DNA from: Paralithodes platypus
Lineage: Eukaryota; Arthropoda; Malacostraca; Decapoda; Lithodidae
NCBI GenBank assembly: GCA_032716605.1
Contig: JAVRFV010002354.1
Span: 310,001 to 374,000, forward strand
Length of the DNA stretch: 64,000 nucleotides
Reading direction: 5' to 3'
Positions within the stretch are counted from its first letter, which is position 1. Every line of letters begins with the position of its first letter. Position numbers and translations under genes: made by a program. The notes under the pieces were generated by a model. The model saw only the letters and a program-made list of their open reading frames with translations, searched no databases and was not told the origin of the DNA. Positions 10,899 through 21,139 of this stretch are shown here, piece after piece.

Positions 10899-11312
10899 CA
10901 GTGGTTCTTAACCTTTTTAGCACCGCGCCCCCCTTTGGTCAGGACTGTATTCATGATGCCCCCCCCCCCCCCCCGCCCCCCAACACACACACACACATGC
11001 CTCTGATGCCTAGAAATCCATTCCATATGGATGCTTAAGACGCAAGATACTGTAAAACGGGCAAAAAAATAACCAATCTGCATACAAGGATTAAAACTGA
11101 TTAATAGTTTTATGTCAACACTACATGTGGTTACTCGGAATGACGGTCGTGAATTTTTCCTATCAAAGTTTCTTATTTATACATATCTTTAGGATTACCC
11201 TGTATGCATTTGAATGGCCTAGCCCTATTTTGAACTTTGATTACCCTACGCCCCCCCTAGCATTGTCAAATGCCCCCCTAGAGGGGCGCGCCCCCCAGGT
11301 TAAGAAACGCTG
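10899..11312. mobile_element. hAT-type MITE (414 bp)
   Basis: The left end is CAGTGGTTCTTAACCTTTTT and the right end, read inverted, is CAGCGTTTCTTAACCTGGGG. CAGTGGTTCT(T/C)AACC is a typical hAT terminal repeat, often followed by GCGCCCCCC as seen here on both sides. No clean 8-bp target duplication is visible (flanks CACTAACT and ATGTAGAC), so one flank is probably altered. It truncates the decayed gene at 9290-10898 and abuts a LINE fragment. Confidence 0.75.
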
Positions 11313-11881
11313 ATGTAGACGTTGAAAAGATAAGGAGACAATATCCTCCCCTGCCTAACACCATTGGTTACGGCAAAAGAGCCCGACAGGATGTTGCCCC
11401 ATCTTACACACATTTTTTGGTTAGCATACCAGAAAATAAGTATCCTAATAATATAGCTAGGCACTCCCCTGTTAACTAATTTTTCAAATAAGGTTTTGTG
11501 ACACACCCTATCAAAAGCCTTACTTGCATCAAGAAAACAAGAGAAAATTGAGCTATTTAGCTTGTTGTATGTATCAATCACTTCTTTCAGCACGTACATG
11601 CATTGGTCTGTGCCATGCTTTTTCTTAAAGCCAAACTGATTGCTGCTGGTGACAATATATGCAGACATTCTTTCTAGCAATATAATTTCAACTACCTTAC
11701 TAACCACACTAGCAAGTGCTACTGGGCGGAAGTTGTCTTTAGCTGTAATTTTACCCGATTTATCTTTAATAACAGGAACAAGTATTACGGATATCAGAGA
11801 CTCCGGCAGGACACCATGCGTAAATAGACTGGTGATGCAAGAACTAAGTTTATCTATTAACAACTTATCTGCATATTTTAA
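11313..11881 (-). pseudogene. LINE family C, reverse transcriptase palm (piece 3 of 3)
   Basis: Minus-strand frame reading ADKLLIDKLSSCITSLF ... NFRPVALASVVSKVVE ... NQFGFKKKHGTDQC ... FLDASKAFDRVCHKTL ... GVRQGRILSPYLFNVYI. These are RT blocks 1 to 4; the YADD block is missing because the fragment ends at the hAT element. The preceding part of this LINE is found at 13668-14235 and 18099-18460; two insertions separate the pieces. Confidence 0.85.
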
Positions 11882-12120
11882 ATATGCAGATAAGTTGGTG
11901 GGGCATGCAAAATTAAAATTAATTCATAATGTATTTAAATAGATGTTTAGATCTCCAGTAATCAACCTGACTACTCCTTTGTCAAAACTAATCTTCAATA
12001 TTAGAGAACAAATCAAAAATAGATATTGAATTGCGACCCCTTGCAACTAGTACTCACGTGAGGATGTGACATAGGTCCAGGCAAACATTTGGGAAGTAAA
12101 CATCAGCAAGTATAGCAAAA

Positions 12121-12354
12121 ATGGTGAATAGGTGTGCTGTTTTCGGGTGTAGCAACATCCCTGGACCAAACATAGCACTACACAAGTTTCCAAGTGATCC
12201 ATACCATTGTAACAAATGGGTGAAGTTTATACAAAGAACCAGAGTGTGGGAGGCAAAGCCCAAAACAAGCTTCATATGCAATGGACACTTTCGTGATGAA
12301 TGCTTTGACAATAAAGTGCGGTGGAGTATGGGTATGGCTAGATGCACCCGCTGA
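12121..12354 (+). CDS. THAP-type C2CH zinc finger protein fragment
   Basis: An ATG in good context opens a 77-residue frame. Residues 1-65 have the THAP layout: N-terminal CAVFGC, HKFPSD, CNKWVKF, a second W, then CNGHFRDECF. The C..C, C and H zinc ligands, the invariant Pro and the Trp are visible. THAP domains bind DNA in P-element and Kolobok transposases and in host regulators. The frame ends shortly after the domain, where a splice donor or decay may apply. It lies inside a TTAA-flanked insertion, so a transposase N-terminal exon is favoured over a host gene. Confidence 0.75.
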   Translation: MVNRCAVFGCSNIPGPNIALHKFPSDPYHCNKWVKFIQRTRVWEAKPKTSFICNGHFRDECFDNKVRWSMGMARCTR

Positions 12355-12421
12355 TTGCCTATACGGACTGGGGTCTTGTCACGCCCAGTGCCAGGTCCGT
12401 ATATATACGGACTCGCCGAAA

Positions 12422-12850
12422 GAAAATCGTAGCAGCGAAACGACTGCACCTATAGCTTTCATATTTCTACCACATGTATGTATACCTTACCCTTCTGGCT
12501 TCTTGCTACCACCACCCCAACCCCCTCCCCCAATCCACTCGCCGACCATGGGTCGCCGCATCAGGCCATCACAAAGGAAAAAAAGGAAAATATGTGGCGG
12601 CGAAACGACTGCACCAATTGGTTCCATATTTGTGTGACAAGTCCCCTACCCTTCTGTCTTCCCCCCACCACAACCCCAACTTCCTCCCACCACCCACTTC
12701 CAGCCTATCCGTAGATCATCACATAAAACATGAAAATCCGTGGTGGCGAAACTACCTCACCAATCGGCTCCATATTTGTAACACAGTCAATTACCCTTCT
12801 ACCTTCCCCCCACCATCCCCCAAACCACCCTCCCACCCATACGTGCTTGC
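12422..12850. repeat. ~155 bp tandem repeat, three copies
   Basis: Units begin near 12422, 12582 and 12733. Each reads GAAAAT.(C/T)GT.G..GCGAAAC.AC..CACC followed by CATATTT, then ACCCTTCT and a CCCCCACCA-rich tail. Copies 2 and 3 are closest. The repeat lies inside the TTAA-flanked insertion, downstream of the THAP frame. Confidence 0.75.
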
Positions 12851-13359
12851 CAATTTCAGGAGTCAGGAGAGTGGATAATATGGGCTAACTTAAGCCTAGC
12901 CCAAATTATACAGTCAGCATCGATGGATATAGGCCTAACCTAGGCTAAAGAAATGTATTGGCTGAAATTCAACTACTAGCAACTAGGCTAAAAAAAAAAA
13001 AAAATAAAAAAAAAACAGTGAGTGGCGCAAACATTGTTGGGAAGGATATGTAAGTGACCAGGCGTACGGTCATCATGTTTACATAAGTCGATCGCCGCGG
13101 TTAAGTTCCCGTCTATTTTTACGGGGATTTTTTCTGTTATGTGCACCCTGTTGGCAATGTATGATGATGACAATAAGTCATGGAGGCGTGAGGGGCGGGA
13201 TTTCATTATTATATCCAAATGCAGTCAAAATAGACGGGGACATGATCGGTAGCGTCCGCCGTGGCTCCAAGTAGTGTAAACAAGGCGGGCGGTAATCACA
13301 GCTGCTTCTCCCTCCTCTCCTGCTGCTGGATCTCGTCCTACAGGTTCATACATATAAGC

Positions 13360-13461
13360 CTAGACACCACCAATATTCATCACTTGAGGTTCTTCGCCAT
13401 AATCACGGTTATCACCCTCAGTATTGGCAAACGAATCGGAACTACTGTCACTATCCTCCAT
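13360..13461 (-). CDS. short acidic ORF (possible N-terminal exon)
   Basis: A 33-codon minus-strand frame starts at the ATG at 13459-13461 with MEDSDSSSDSFANTEGDN and ends in TAG at 13360-13362. The same frame stays open beyond the stop with YMYEPVGRDPAAGEEG, a pattern resembling N-termini of several repeat-associated invertebrate proteins. It may be an interrupted first exon. I cannot assign a function, and it could be chance. Confidence 0.25.
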   Translation of the reverse strand: MEDSDSSSDSFANTEGDNRDYGEEPQVMNIGGV

Positions 13462-13671
13462 TTCCACCTATCAGAAGAGCTTGTTGTGTTGCTGGGCATA
13501 CGTCATCAGAGCGCTTAAACTCCGAATCCAGAAAAGTGTCACCCATATCCTATTTTGGCCATTATATAAATAATTAAGCCATTGTAGCAGAAAATATTGC
13601 ACCAAAAGCTATAGTGCACACTGCCGGTAATGATTGTGGAGGAAAATAATAGCATGCACACCCACCTTTAA

Positions 13672-14235
13672 GATGTTCTGCATATATACCATCCAGCCCA
13701 CAAGCTTTGTTTAGGTTAAGTTTTCTTATGGCATTCTCAAAATCACTTTCAGTCACTTTAATGTCTTCATAATTAGGCTACTATCTTTCACATATTGAAT
13801 TGCACCATTAGTAGACCTTTGGTTTACACTGTTAAGTAGTTCCTTAAAATGAGTTTTCCATAAGTCAGCAATGTTCTCTTCACCCGTAACCCCCTCAACA
13901 CTGACAGGTAATGGTGTGTTACAATTTTGCATGGATCTGATGTCCTTCCAAAAACAGTTAGTATCCTTTTCTGCCAGACTCTTTGCAAGGGCTTCCTTCC
14001 TTAATTGGTTTTAATTTTGCTTAATAAATCTAATGGCATATTTGGTCCTAGCCTTTGCTCTTTTGTGAAGTTCAAATATAGGCCCCTGTCTGGGCTGACC
14101 TACCTCAAGCCAATGAGACCTAGCATCTCTGGAGGCCTGATACATCTCAGCCACATAGTCTTGCCAACCTGGCTTATTGAATGAGGACTTATATTTATGG
14201 CTATTAAAAAATAATACTTTCCCCCACTTTTGATA
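13672..14235 (-). pseudogene. LINE family C, linker and RT start (piece 2 of 3)
   Basis: The minus strand reads IIDSLSKVGE ... SSFNKPGWQDYVAEMYQASR ... HWLEVGQP ... FWKDIRSMQ ... FENAIRKLNLNKACGLDGIY then AEHLK, the region between the endonuclease and RT block 1. A stop and small indels interrupt it (for example near 14010). It continues in sense from 18099-18460 and into 11313-11881 once the two insertions are removed. Confidence 0.85.
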
Positions 14236-17200
14236 AAGAATCTATTATACACTTACACTTTGTTACACTTTGTTGTATTCCGTCCGTTAGTGACACAGTT
14301 GAGCTGGGGCTCCACTGCGACCAGGCAGCTCCCTTTCTTCCACTCTCCATTCCAGAAGTCGGTTGGAGTTGGTGCTGGGGTATCCTGGTGTTGGTGGCCG
14401 GTCCGGTATTTTGGCCAGCCACATGTCAAAGTGTTTCTTGAAGGTGTCTGGAGACACCTTCCATGTTCCTGAGAGAGGCTGGTATACAGTTGAACAGTCT
14501 GGTTCCATTGTATGCAAAGCTGTGATGGATCAGGGATTTGGTTTTTTGTGTTGATCCCGGCGTAGTCCTCACATAGCACAGCCTCCCTCACCTTTGGTGT
14601 TGAGTCTCTTGGATGTTTGGATTTGGTACCTTTTTTTCCAAAATCTTCCAGACGTAGATGATGATGTATCTCTCCCTACATCTTTGAAGTGAGTACAGCT
14701 GCAGCTCCTTGAGTCTCTCCCAGTAGTTAAAGTGTTGAAACCCATGGATTTTACTGGTGAATGTCCTCTGGGTGGCTTCAATTTCTGTCATTTCTCCTAC
14801 TTTTTGGGGAGACCAGAGCTGAGAGCAGTACTCCAGTCGTGCTAGGACCAGTGACTTCCACAGTATTAACATACACCTCTCATTTCTTGTGTGGAAGGTT
14901 CTCAGGATCCAGCCTGCTATTTGTTTTGCTGTTGTTGTGGCTTTGGTAATATGCTGGGAAAAAGTGGCGTCACTGCTCATATTTACTCCCAAGTCCTTCA
15001 CTGTGTCCTTGGCGGTAATTTCTTGCTGTCCACTTTTGTAGTTGGTGTAGTTTTGTAGTGCTCTCTTGTTCCCGTACCTTAGAAGCTCGAACTTGTCTCC
15101 GTTTAGGGCCATGTTGTTTTCTTCTGCCCACTTCAGGATTTTGTCCAAGTCTTGTTGTAGTAGCTGTGCATCATGTTGTGAGGTGATTTTCTTCATGAGT
15201 CTGGTGTCGTCTGCAAACGATGAGGCTGCTGAGTGTTCCAGGTCCCTGTCGATGTCTCCTATCATGATGAGGAATAGGAGAGGTCCCAGTACTGATCCTT
15301 GTGATACTCCGCTGATGACCCCACCTGCTTCTGATAGGCTTCCTTGAACCGTGACTCTTTGTTTTCTGTTGGTGATGAAACTGTGGAGCCATCTTCCAAG
15401 GTCTCCCCTATTCCCAGTGATTTGAGTTTATGTAGAAGGATCCCATGGTCCACCTTGTCAAAAGCTTTGGCGAAATCTAGATATATGACGTCTACATTTT
15501 CTCTGTCTTGAATATCCTGTAGGATTTTGTCGTAGTGTGATAGTAGTTGTGAAAGGCAGGAGCGGCCTTGTCTAAAGCCATGTTGACCCTCATTGAATGC
15601 CTCGTTATCTTCCAGGTAGCTGACCATCTTAGCTCGTATTGTTCTTTCTATGATTTTAATAAGATGTGACGTCAGCACCACTGGTCTGTAATTTTTGGCT
15701 ATGCCTTTACTACCCCCTTTATGTATTGGTGTGACGGTACCTTCTTTTAGGGATTGTGGTACATATCCAGTTTGGAGGGACTTGCTCCACAGCAGTTTTA
15801 GAGGCAAGGCTAGCTGATGTTTGCAGTTTTTTAGCAGTTGGGCATGAAAGCCGTCTGGTCCTGCCGCAGAGTTTGGTCCAATCTTGTCGATGGCTGCTAT
15901 TATGTCCTCTGTTGATACTGTTACCGAGGAGAGTTGATGTGGTGTCCCAGGAGCGTTGTCAAAGAAGGTCGTTGCATTATCAATTTTCTTGTCTTCATTT
16001 GGCGGGCTGAAGACACTTTCGTACTGCTGTTTGAGTATCTTGGCCATTTCGGTTGGGTCACTCTCAAGTTCGCCCGTAGGTTTTGCAAGTGGTCCTATTG
16101 TTGAGGTGTTCCTGAGTCTCCTTTTTGCGTATGCATAGAAGAATTTACTATTTACTCGTATGTTTGCAACTGCTTGGAGTTCTTCACGTGTTCTTTGCTC
16201 TTGGTGTGACTGTATGAGTTTTCGTTCAACTTCATCGAGCTCTTCTTGTAGTTTGGTGATAGTGTGCGCATGGCTGGACTTCCTTTGCTTGGCTCTCAAA
16301 TACGTCCTTTTCTTCATTAGTATTTTTCTATCTCTGGGAATTAGTTTAATCTGCTTCCTGCTTGATTTGGGTGGTATGATGTTTTTACAGGTCTCCAGGC
16401 ATTGTTTCTGGAGGATACTGAGAGTTTCGTCGACGTTTTTATCTTTGAATAGTGCCCTCCAATCAGTTTCTGCCGGTTCTGCTCTCAGTATGTCCCAGTC
16501 TATATCTTTGCTGTAGAAGTTGAGATCTTTCAGAGAGGTGCAGGGGATTTGGCTTGATTCCTGTTGACATCTTCTTGGTGGTGTGGCTGGTGTGGGGGTT
16601 CTAACTTTGATGAGGCTGTGGTCGGACATTATAGTTTTTACAGTTTCGTACGAGTGTACCAGGTCGAAGTTGTTGCCAAATAGTAAGTCCAGTGTGTTGT
16701 TGCCTCTTGTAGGTTCCTCGATGTATTGCTTCATGTATGCAGTGTCCATGATAGTCATTAGCTCCTTGGCTTGCTGTTTTTCATCCCTGGATCCTCCGTC
16801 TATTTTCATGGTTGCCCAATTGATGATGGGCAGGTTGAAATCTCCTGTGATGATGACATCTGTAGCGGTAGTTGGCAGATTTTGTAGGAGTGATTGTATC
16901 TTCTCTGTGACCTCATTGAAAATTTCCCCTGTGGTGTTTGGAGGTCGGTACAAAATTATGATGAGCATGTCGGTTTGTCTTATGTGTACTGCTAGTAGCT
17001 CTGTTGTGCCGTTTGAGAATGCAACTAAAGTTTCGGTGTTTGCAGCCATATCCTCCCTTAGGTAGAGTGCTACTCCTCCGTGGCTTCTGTCTGCTCTGAA
17101 TAGTGTGAAATTATGGATATTGATCTCTGCATCAAAAATGTTTTCGTTCAAGTGTGTTTCTGTGAGGGCTAGAAAAATTGAGTTATCTTCCTCTGCAATT

Positions 17201-18098
17201 TCTTCCAACATGGGGACTTTACATTGATTGTTTCGTGGGTAGAGTCCTCTGATGTTGCACACAAAAAAAACTAGTTAGTGGTAGTTGCACCTTCCTCTGT
17301 GGTTCATGTCTGGCCCCTCGGTTTGGGCTAGGAATCTCTCCATTATCACTTGAGATCGTTTTTCCACTTCCAGAAGACGTCCCATTACTACCTCTAAAAA
17401 AGCACCTTGGTCGGGCATAGCCGTGTGTACCGCTGCTGGTCTGACCTTGTGAGTTTGCTGGATGGTTGGCCAGCTTCTGAGGGCATTGTGTTGGCTTTCT
17501 AATTTTTCCTCATGTGTTGGTGTGTAGGAAAATTCCCTTTGGATGTGTCCTGTAGCGTGTTCCCTTGGTTTGTTGACATTGTTTCTGGGCGTCAGTATTT
17601 TGGTTCCCTTGATGTGTGGAAGATTGCAGTCTCTGATAGTACATGCCCTTTTGTTGAGCGAGATTCTGCATACATATGGGTGGTAGTCGATGCACTTCCA
17701 TCCACGCTTGCAACCGATCCTTTCATCCCGCCCGTGCTTCATGAATTTTGCACATATTTTTGGGTGGTCTTGTTTGCATCCCATGCCAACTACTCCATAT
17801 CGGCATTCATTTCTTAGGTAGAAATTGCATACGTCCATGCTTTTCCTCCTAATATAAGTGCCCTTGTTTTCAGCTCTGGGCCTAGGTCTCCATGGATTTG
17901 AATTTACGGCACTAGCCTCACCTGTTCTTCTGTATGTAGGGGCATTATGGCTGCATCCGTTGCATGTGGGGTGTGTGCTCGTTGGGGTCCCCGACCTCAC
18001 CTGTCTTGCTGCGTTTTGAGGAGGCTCTGCCGTGTCTGCTAGTGTTGCGGGGGGGAGACTATGGGCATCTAGTATTGTGATGCTAATATCTTCTACTA
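14236..18098 (-). mobile_element. non-LTR retrotransposon (LINE family D), inserted in LINE C
   Basis: A ~3.9 kb minus-strand element with ORF1 (CCCH fingers), ORF2 (endonuclease and RT) and a C-terminal tail. It lies between the FYNS and IIDSL codons of LINE C. Its 3' end on the minus strand is a short repeat of AACAAAGTGT rather than polyA. ORF1 is open right up to the 5' junction without an ATG, so the copy is probably 5'-truncated inside ORF1. Confidence 0.85.
14253..17274 (-). pseudogene. LINE D ORF2: endonuclease and reverse transcriptase, frame broken
   Basis: Immediately after the ORF1 TAA the same frame continues to 15262 with endonuclease motifs NIRGLYP, LALTETHLN, FRADRSHGG, ITGDFNLPIINW and MSDHSLI, then RT blocks AAGPDGFHAQLLKNC, NYRPVVLTSHLIKIIER, GQHGFRQGRSC and YLDFAKAFDKVDH. 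Around 15400 the frame shifts. The catalytic SFADDTRL block, DLGVNMSSD and the C-terminal region continue to about 14588, and a last part (FKKHFDMWLAKIPDRPPTPG) lies in another frame near 14300-14450. The tail motif resembles CR1/Rex-like elements. At least two frameshifts make this copy inactive. Confidence 0.85.
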
Positions 18099-18099
18099 T
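17275..18099 (-). CDS. LINE D ORF1 protein with three CCCH zinc fingers (5'-truncated)
   Basis: The frame is open from the 5' junction near 18099 to TAA at 17275-17277 without an in-frame ATG. Three C3H-type fingers are visible: CNFYLRNECRYGVVGMGC followed by KQDH (C-x7-C-x8-C-x3-H), a second with C-x13-C-x5-C-x3-H ending KCIDYH, and a third CRISLNKRACTIRDCNLPH (C-x8-C-x5-C-x3-H). CCCH fingers commonly bind RNA, which suits an ORF1 protein that coats the element RNA. The C-terminal part (LEVVMGRLLEVEKRSQVIME) could form a coiled coil. Downstream, ORF2 is in the same frame after a single stop. Confidence 0.8.
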   Translation of the reverse strand: MVEDISITILDAHSLPPATLADTAEPPQNAARQVRSGTPTSTHPTCNGCSHNAPTYRRTGEASAVNSNPWRPRPRAENKGTYIRRKSMDVCNFYLRNECRYGVVGMGCKQDHPKICAKFMKHGRDERIGCKRGWKCIDYHPYVCRISLNKRACTIRDCNLPHIKGTKILTPRNNVNKPREHATGHIQREFSYTPTHEEKLESQHNALRSWPTIQQTHKVRPAAVHTAMPDQGAFLEVVMGRLLEVEKRSQVIMERFLAQTEGPDMNHRGRCNYH

Positions 18100-18460
18100 T
18101 TACTATTGTAAAATTTAATAATGTCCTTTCTGTGTTGTGCATCACTACATTTTGGATCCCTGCATTGTGCTACACCATTACCATCATATTTCACCCTATT
18201 TAATAAGTCTTTGGTTTTATCACAGTACATTTGGCACTCTTCATTTGAGATTACATTCCATGGAACTTTTGCCTTGATGCTATTGCTAGTTTCTGTTATT
18301 TCCGGTGCTTTATTAATTTGGATTGTTAATTCTAAAGGTATGTGGTCGTCATCCGTAATGTCGTATCTTATGGCCATTTCTGAGATAGAGTCATGAAAGT
18401 CAGAGCTAGAGATTGCATGATCAAGCCACGACCTGGTCTCCCATGCTTCACTAACATATT
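18099..18460 (-). pseudogene. LINE family C, endonuclease C-terminus (piece 1 of 3)
   Basis: The minus strand reads AISEMAIRYDITDDDHIPLE ... KVPWNVISNEECQMYCDKTK ... CSDAQHRKDIIKFYNS. DDHIPLEL matches the last endonuclease motif (SDH). Sense continues at 14235 after the LINE D insertion. No upstream endonuclease motifs are recognisable beyond 18460. Confidence 0.7.
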
Positions 18461-19400
18461 ATGTATAGCTATTTTCTGGAAGCAGAAATATAGATATACA
18501 AAACCAAGAAAACAACCCGATATGATGTCTGTTTTACTCTATTGATTCTCTATAAAATCATGCACGTCATTCTGTTCGAAAACATTCATGTATGGGTTCT
18601 CTAAATACCCAAACAAAAAAAATCATAAAATATCTCGGTTACCCCTAAAACTTATTTTTCTTACACTGTTATTCGGTATGTAATAGTATTCGCCACATGT
18701 ATTATACACTAGGCTAAATTTACACAATAGTCTATAATAGGTACCTAACAATACTCAATTGTGAGTGGCAATACTACGCAATACAATAGAAACCTAATCA
18801 ATAGTTTCAAAGCCAAGCATTATCTAGTGGAAACGAAACTTTACAGCGCCGAAGTCTCAACATTTTACAGGACTCTTCCCGCCTCAGCAGTGTTGCCAAT
18901 TTAGCTATTGAACATTTTACCTCAATCTAGCAGCATTATTTTAGCATACATCAACAATTATTTGAGACAAATAGTGCATTTTATTCCATATTCTAAATAT
19001 TTTAGCCTTTTTATCAATCAATAGTCCAATTTTTTATACTAGCTAGCGAAATTCTATGGATATCTTAGAGCTAATCTAGCAGAATTATATATTTTGAGTT
19101 GGTAACACTGCAGAACAGGTGGAGCAAGACCCCTTGAAAAGTCGAGATCATTAAACACTGTTCAAACTCGCGTTGCAGCCTCAGTGAGTTAACGTCTTGA
19201 TAAAGTTGTCTCCTGCGCCTTAAATTGGGTATAGGCCAAAGTTATTTATAAGTAATATAATTAAGTTAAGGGTGATATACATAGCCTAAGATAGAAGTTA
19301 ATTAATTACAGTAGGTTATCAGTGATAATCTGCCATTTGTAATATAGGCCTAGCCTAGCCTAGACTTTTTCGGGTAATTGTCCCTTCACGTAAGAAACAT
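18461..19400. other. non-coding stretch
   Basis: AT-rich sequence upstream of the 200-residue ORF. It may hold that gene's promoter and 5' UTR, but I see no clear TATA or splice evidence. Confidence 0.4.
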
Positions 19401-19408
19401 CAAACAAG

Positions 19409-20011
19409 ATGTCTTACAGTGACGCCTACATCAAGAGGGTGTTGACCATCAACCCTGAGGAGGGTACTGCCCCTAAGAAAATTACTTTCCAAAATTCAGG
19501 CACGGAAGGTTCTCCCCGTAAGAAGGTGAAGCGTGCTGACCGTCCAGTCCCAAACACTGGACACACTGGACGTACCCAGCCACGCCAGCCTATGACACTC
19601 TCTCCAAAATGGTCCAGCATTTATAAGCCATTTGTTTGGCTTGAAGTAGGGGCCGCTGTGGCTTTCCAGCCAGTGATCATAAAGAAGCCTGTGACAGTTG
19701 CACCACTAATGTCCAACTGTCCAACCCAGCTAGTGGTCGTGAATAAGCCTGTGACAGTCGCACCAAAACTTTCCAATGGTCCAAGCCAGCCAGTTGTTGC
19801 CAAGAAGACTGCGACGACTGTTCCTGCCCGTCGGCCACGTCCTATGCCTTATACTCCGGAGCACATTGTAAAGGTTCTGGATGGGTTCACACAGCGATCG
19901 CGTGCTAGCAATGAGAGGGTAACTCGTTGGGTTGGTCTGCCTCACGGACCCGTTCAAGCCGAGCATAGCTACGACTGGCTCGTGGAGCAACTTGACCGTC
20001 TGTACCGCTAG
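19409..20011 (+). CDS. hypothetical basic protein, 200 residues, internal 20-residue repeats
   Basis: An ATG with a usable context (AACAAGATGTC) opens an uninterrupted 200-codon frame ending in TAG. I do not recognise a family. Residues 1-60 are basic with short Lys/Arg clusters (SPRKKVKR is a plausible nuclear localisation signal). Residues about 87-145 hold two clear and one partial copy of a 20-residue repeat, KKPVTVAPLMSNCPTQ / NKPVTVAPKLSNGPSQ / KKTATTVP, visible as a 60-bp DNA repeat. The last 50 residues (YTPEHIVKVLDGF ... WLVEQLDRLYR) look helical. No RT, transposase or gag motif is present, so this may be a host gene, an intronless retrocopy or an orphan ORF. AATAAA-like signals follow near 20300. 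Confidence 0.55.
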   Translation: MSYSDAYIKRVLTINPEEGTAPKKITFQNSGTEGSPRKKVKRADRPVPNTGHTGRTQPRQPMTLSPKWSSIYKPFVWLEVGAAVAFQPVIIKKPVTVAPLMSNCPTQLVVVNKPVTVAPKLSNGPSQPVVAKKTATTVPARRPRPMPYTPEHIVKVLDGFTQRSRASNERVTRWVGLPHGPVQAEHSYDWLVEQLDRLYR

Positions 20012-20279
20012 GCTATCTTGAACCCCGGTTACCCCGCACACCATGCTGCTCAAAAACATCCGGGATGGATGTAGTTACCGGGTGTACCACTACCGACAAT
20101 GTCACTCTAGGCTTATTGATTTGTTTTTAGTTTGTCCTGAAAGGTCTTAAATCTTGTCTTTTTTCTTAAGTTTGTTGTTTTGATATAATTACTATATGGA
20201 AGCAATGAACATGAACCATGATCCAACATAGGATTCTAAAGACAAAATGTAAGTTCTTTTAGGAAATTATAGCCTAGCC

Positions 20280-20373
20280 TAATGTAAAACTTGCAAAATA
20301 AACAAACCAAAACTGGGACGACACAAGATAAATGCAAATTAACTAATCAAAATCGCTATGTGAAAATAACGCT
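20280..20373 (+). repeat. dispersed ~94 bp repeat, copy 1
   Basis: AATGTAAAACTTGCAAAATA to CGCTATGTG.AAATAACGC recurs at 36741-36834 (same strand, about 90% alike by eye) and at 53014-53110 (opposite strand). It lies downstream of the 200-residue ORF. Origin unknown. Confidence 0.8.
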
Positions 20374-20377
20374 GGTG

Positions 20378-20460
20378 TAGTGACTAGCGTCTTGGACTTC
20401 CACCCAGGTCACAGGATCGCGCCCACGCTCGGCGCATTAAATATTTTTCACAAGCACCGA
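20378..20460 (+). repeat. possible tRNA-like SINE head
   Basis: TAGTGACTAGCG and, about 30 bases later, GGATCGCGCCC look like worn A and B boxes. The match is weak. Confidence 0.3.
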
Positions 20461-20796
20461 GTCGTTACCGTCCCTCATGAGCAAGGGGATGCGGATGGGG
20501 TAGTAGTACAGGACCCCATTGGAAATACGCCTAATCGGCCTTATTGGGCTATCCTTAGCTGGCTTAGCATGCGCTAGTTTTAAGGGTCAATTTAAAGATG
20601 ATGTAATTAAATTGCTAAAAAATCATTTCGATTGTTTTTATCTAGTTTAGAGTTGTGTAAGGGTGTTTTGATGTGTGAAAATAGGCATAAATTCATATTT
20701 ACCCATTAAACAACAATCTAAAAACACGTCCCGTCACTCGCGAAAAATAACTATTTGGCCATAACCGTTTGCCGTTGGATACAAAATATGTAGAGA

Positions 20797-20815
20797 GGGG
20801 GCAAGCCCCCCCCCC
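20797..20815. repeat. GC-rich palindrome GGGGGCAAGCCCCC
   Basis: First of eight similar GGGGGC..GCCCCC hairpins between 20.8 and 26.5 kb. Confidence 0.7.
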
Positions 20816-21105
20816 CCCTCAAAATTTATTGAAATCGTCATATATTTAAACAGTAGGGGGCAAAAACCAAATTTTCCCCAACGCTTCTTCTTCTTCGCGG
20901 CGGATGTAAACAAAGCCACCCGCCTCTTGCGAGGTAGGCGATATAGCCTAGAGGATATTTTGTTTTTTTCAGGATCAGTAATAATTTTGTACGCGCATTT
21001 AGACACATATAGGAATGAAATACATGGTATAAGGAACCTGTAGGCCACGATAAAATCGATGTATGAATTTAATTTCATCATCTTTATATTGTCCGTTTTA
21101 AGAAC

Positions 21106-21139
<34 letters not shown>
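21106..21139. repeat. (ATT)n microsatellite
   Basis: About eleven uninterrupted ATT units. Confidence 0.95.

Larger units (their letters stand above)
11882..13667. mobile_element. TTAA-flanked insertion carrying a THAP exon
   Basis: TTAA occurs at 11878-11881 and 13668-13671, and removing the interval rejoins the LINE C codons for EHLK and YADKL, so this is an insertion into a TTAA. Inner ends are inverted: GGTGGGGCATGC (from 11898) against GGTGGGTGTGCATGC (read inward from the right). Between the left TTAA and that end lie 16 bases that repeat the flanking LINE sequence in inverted orientation. TTAA duplication plus a THAP-type zinc finger is the combination reported for Kolobok DNA transposons; piggyBac also uses TTAA. 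No DDE domain was found, so this is a non-autonomous or decayed copy. Confidence 0.65.
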
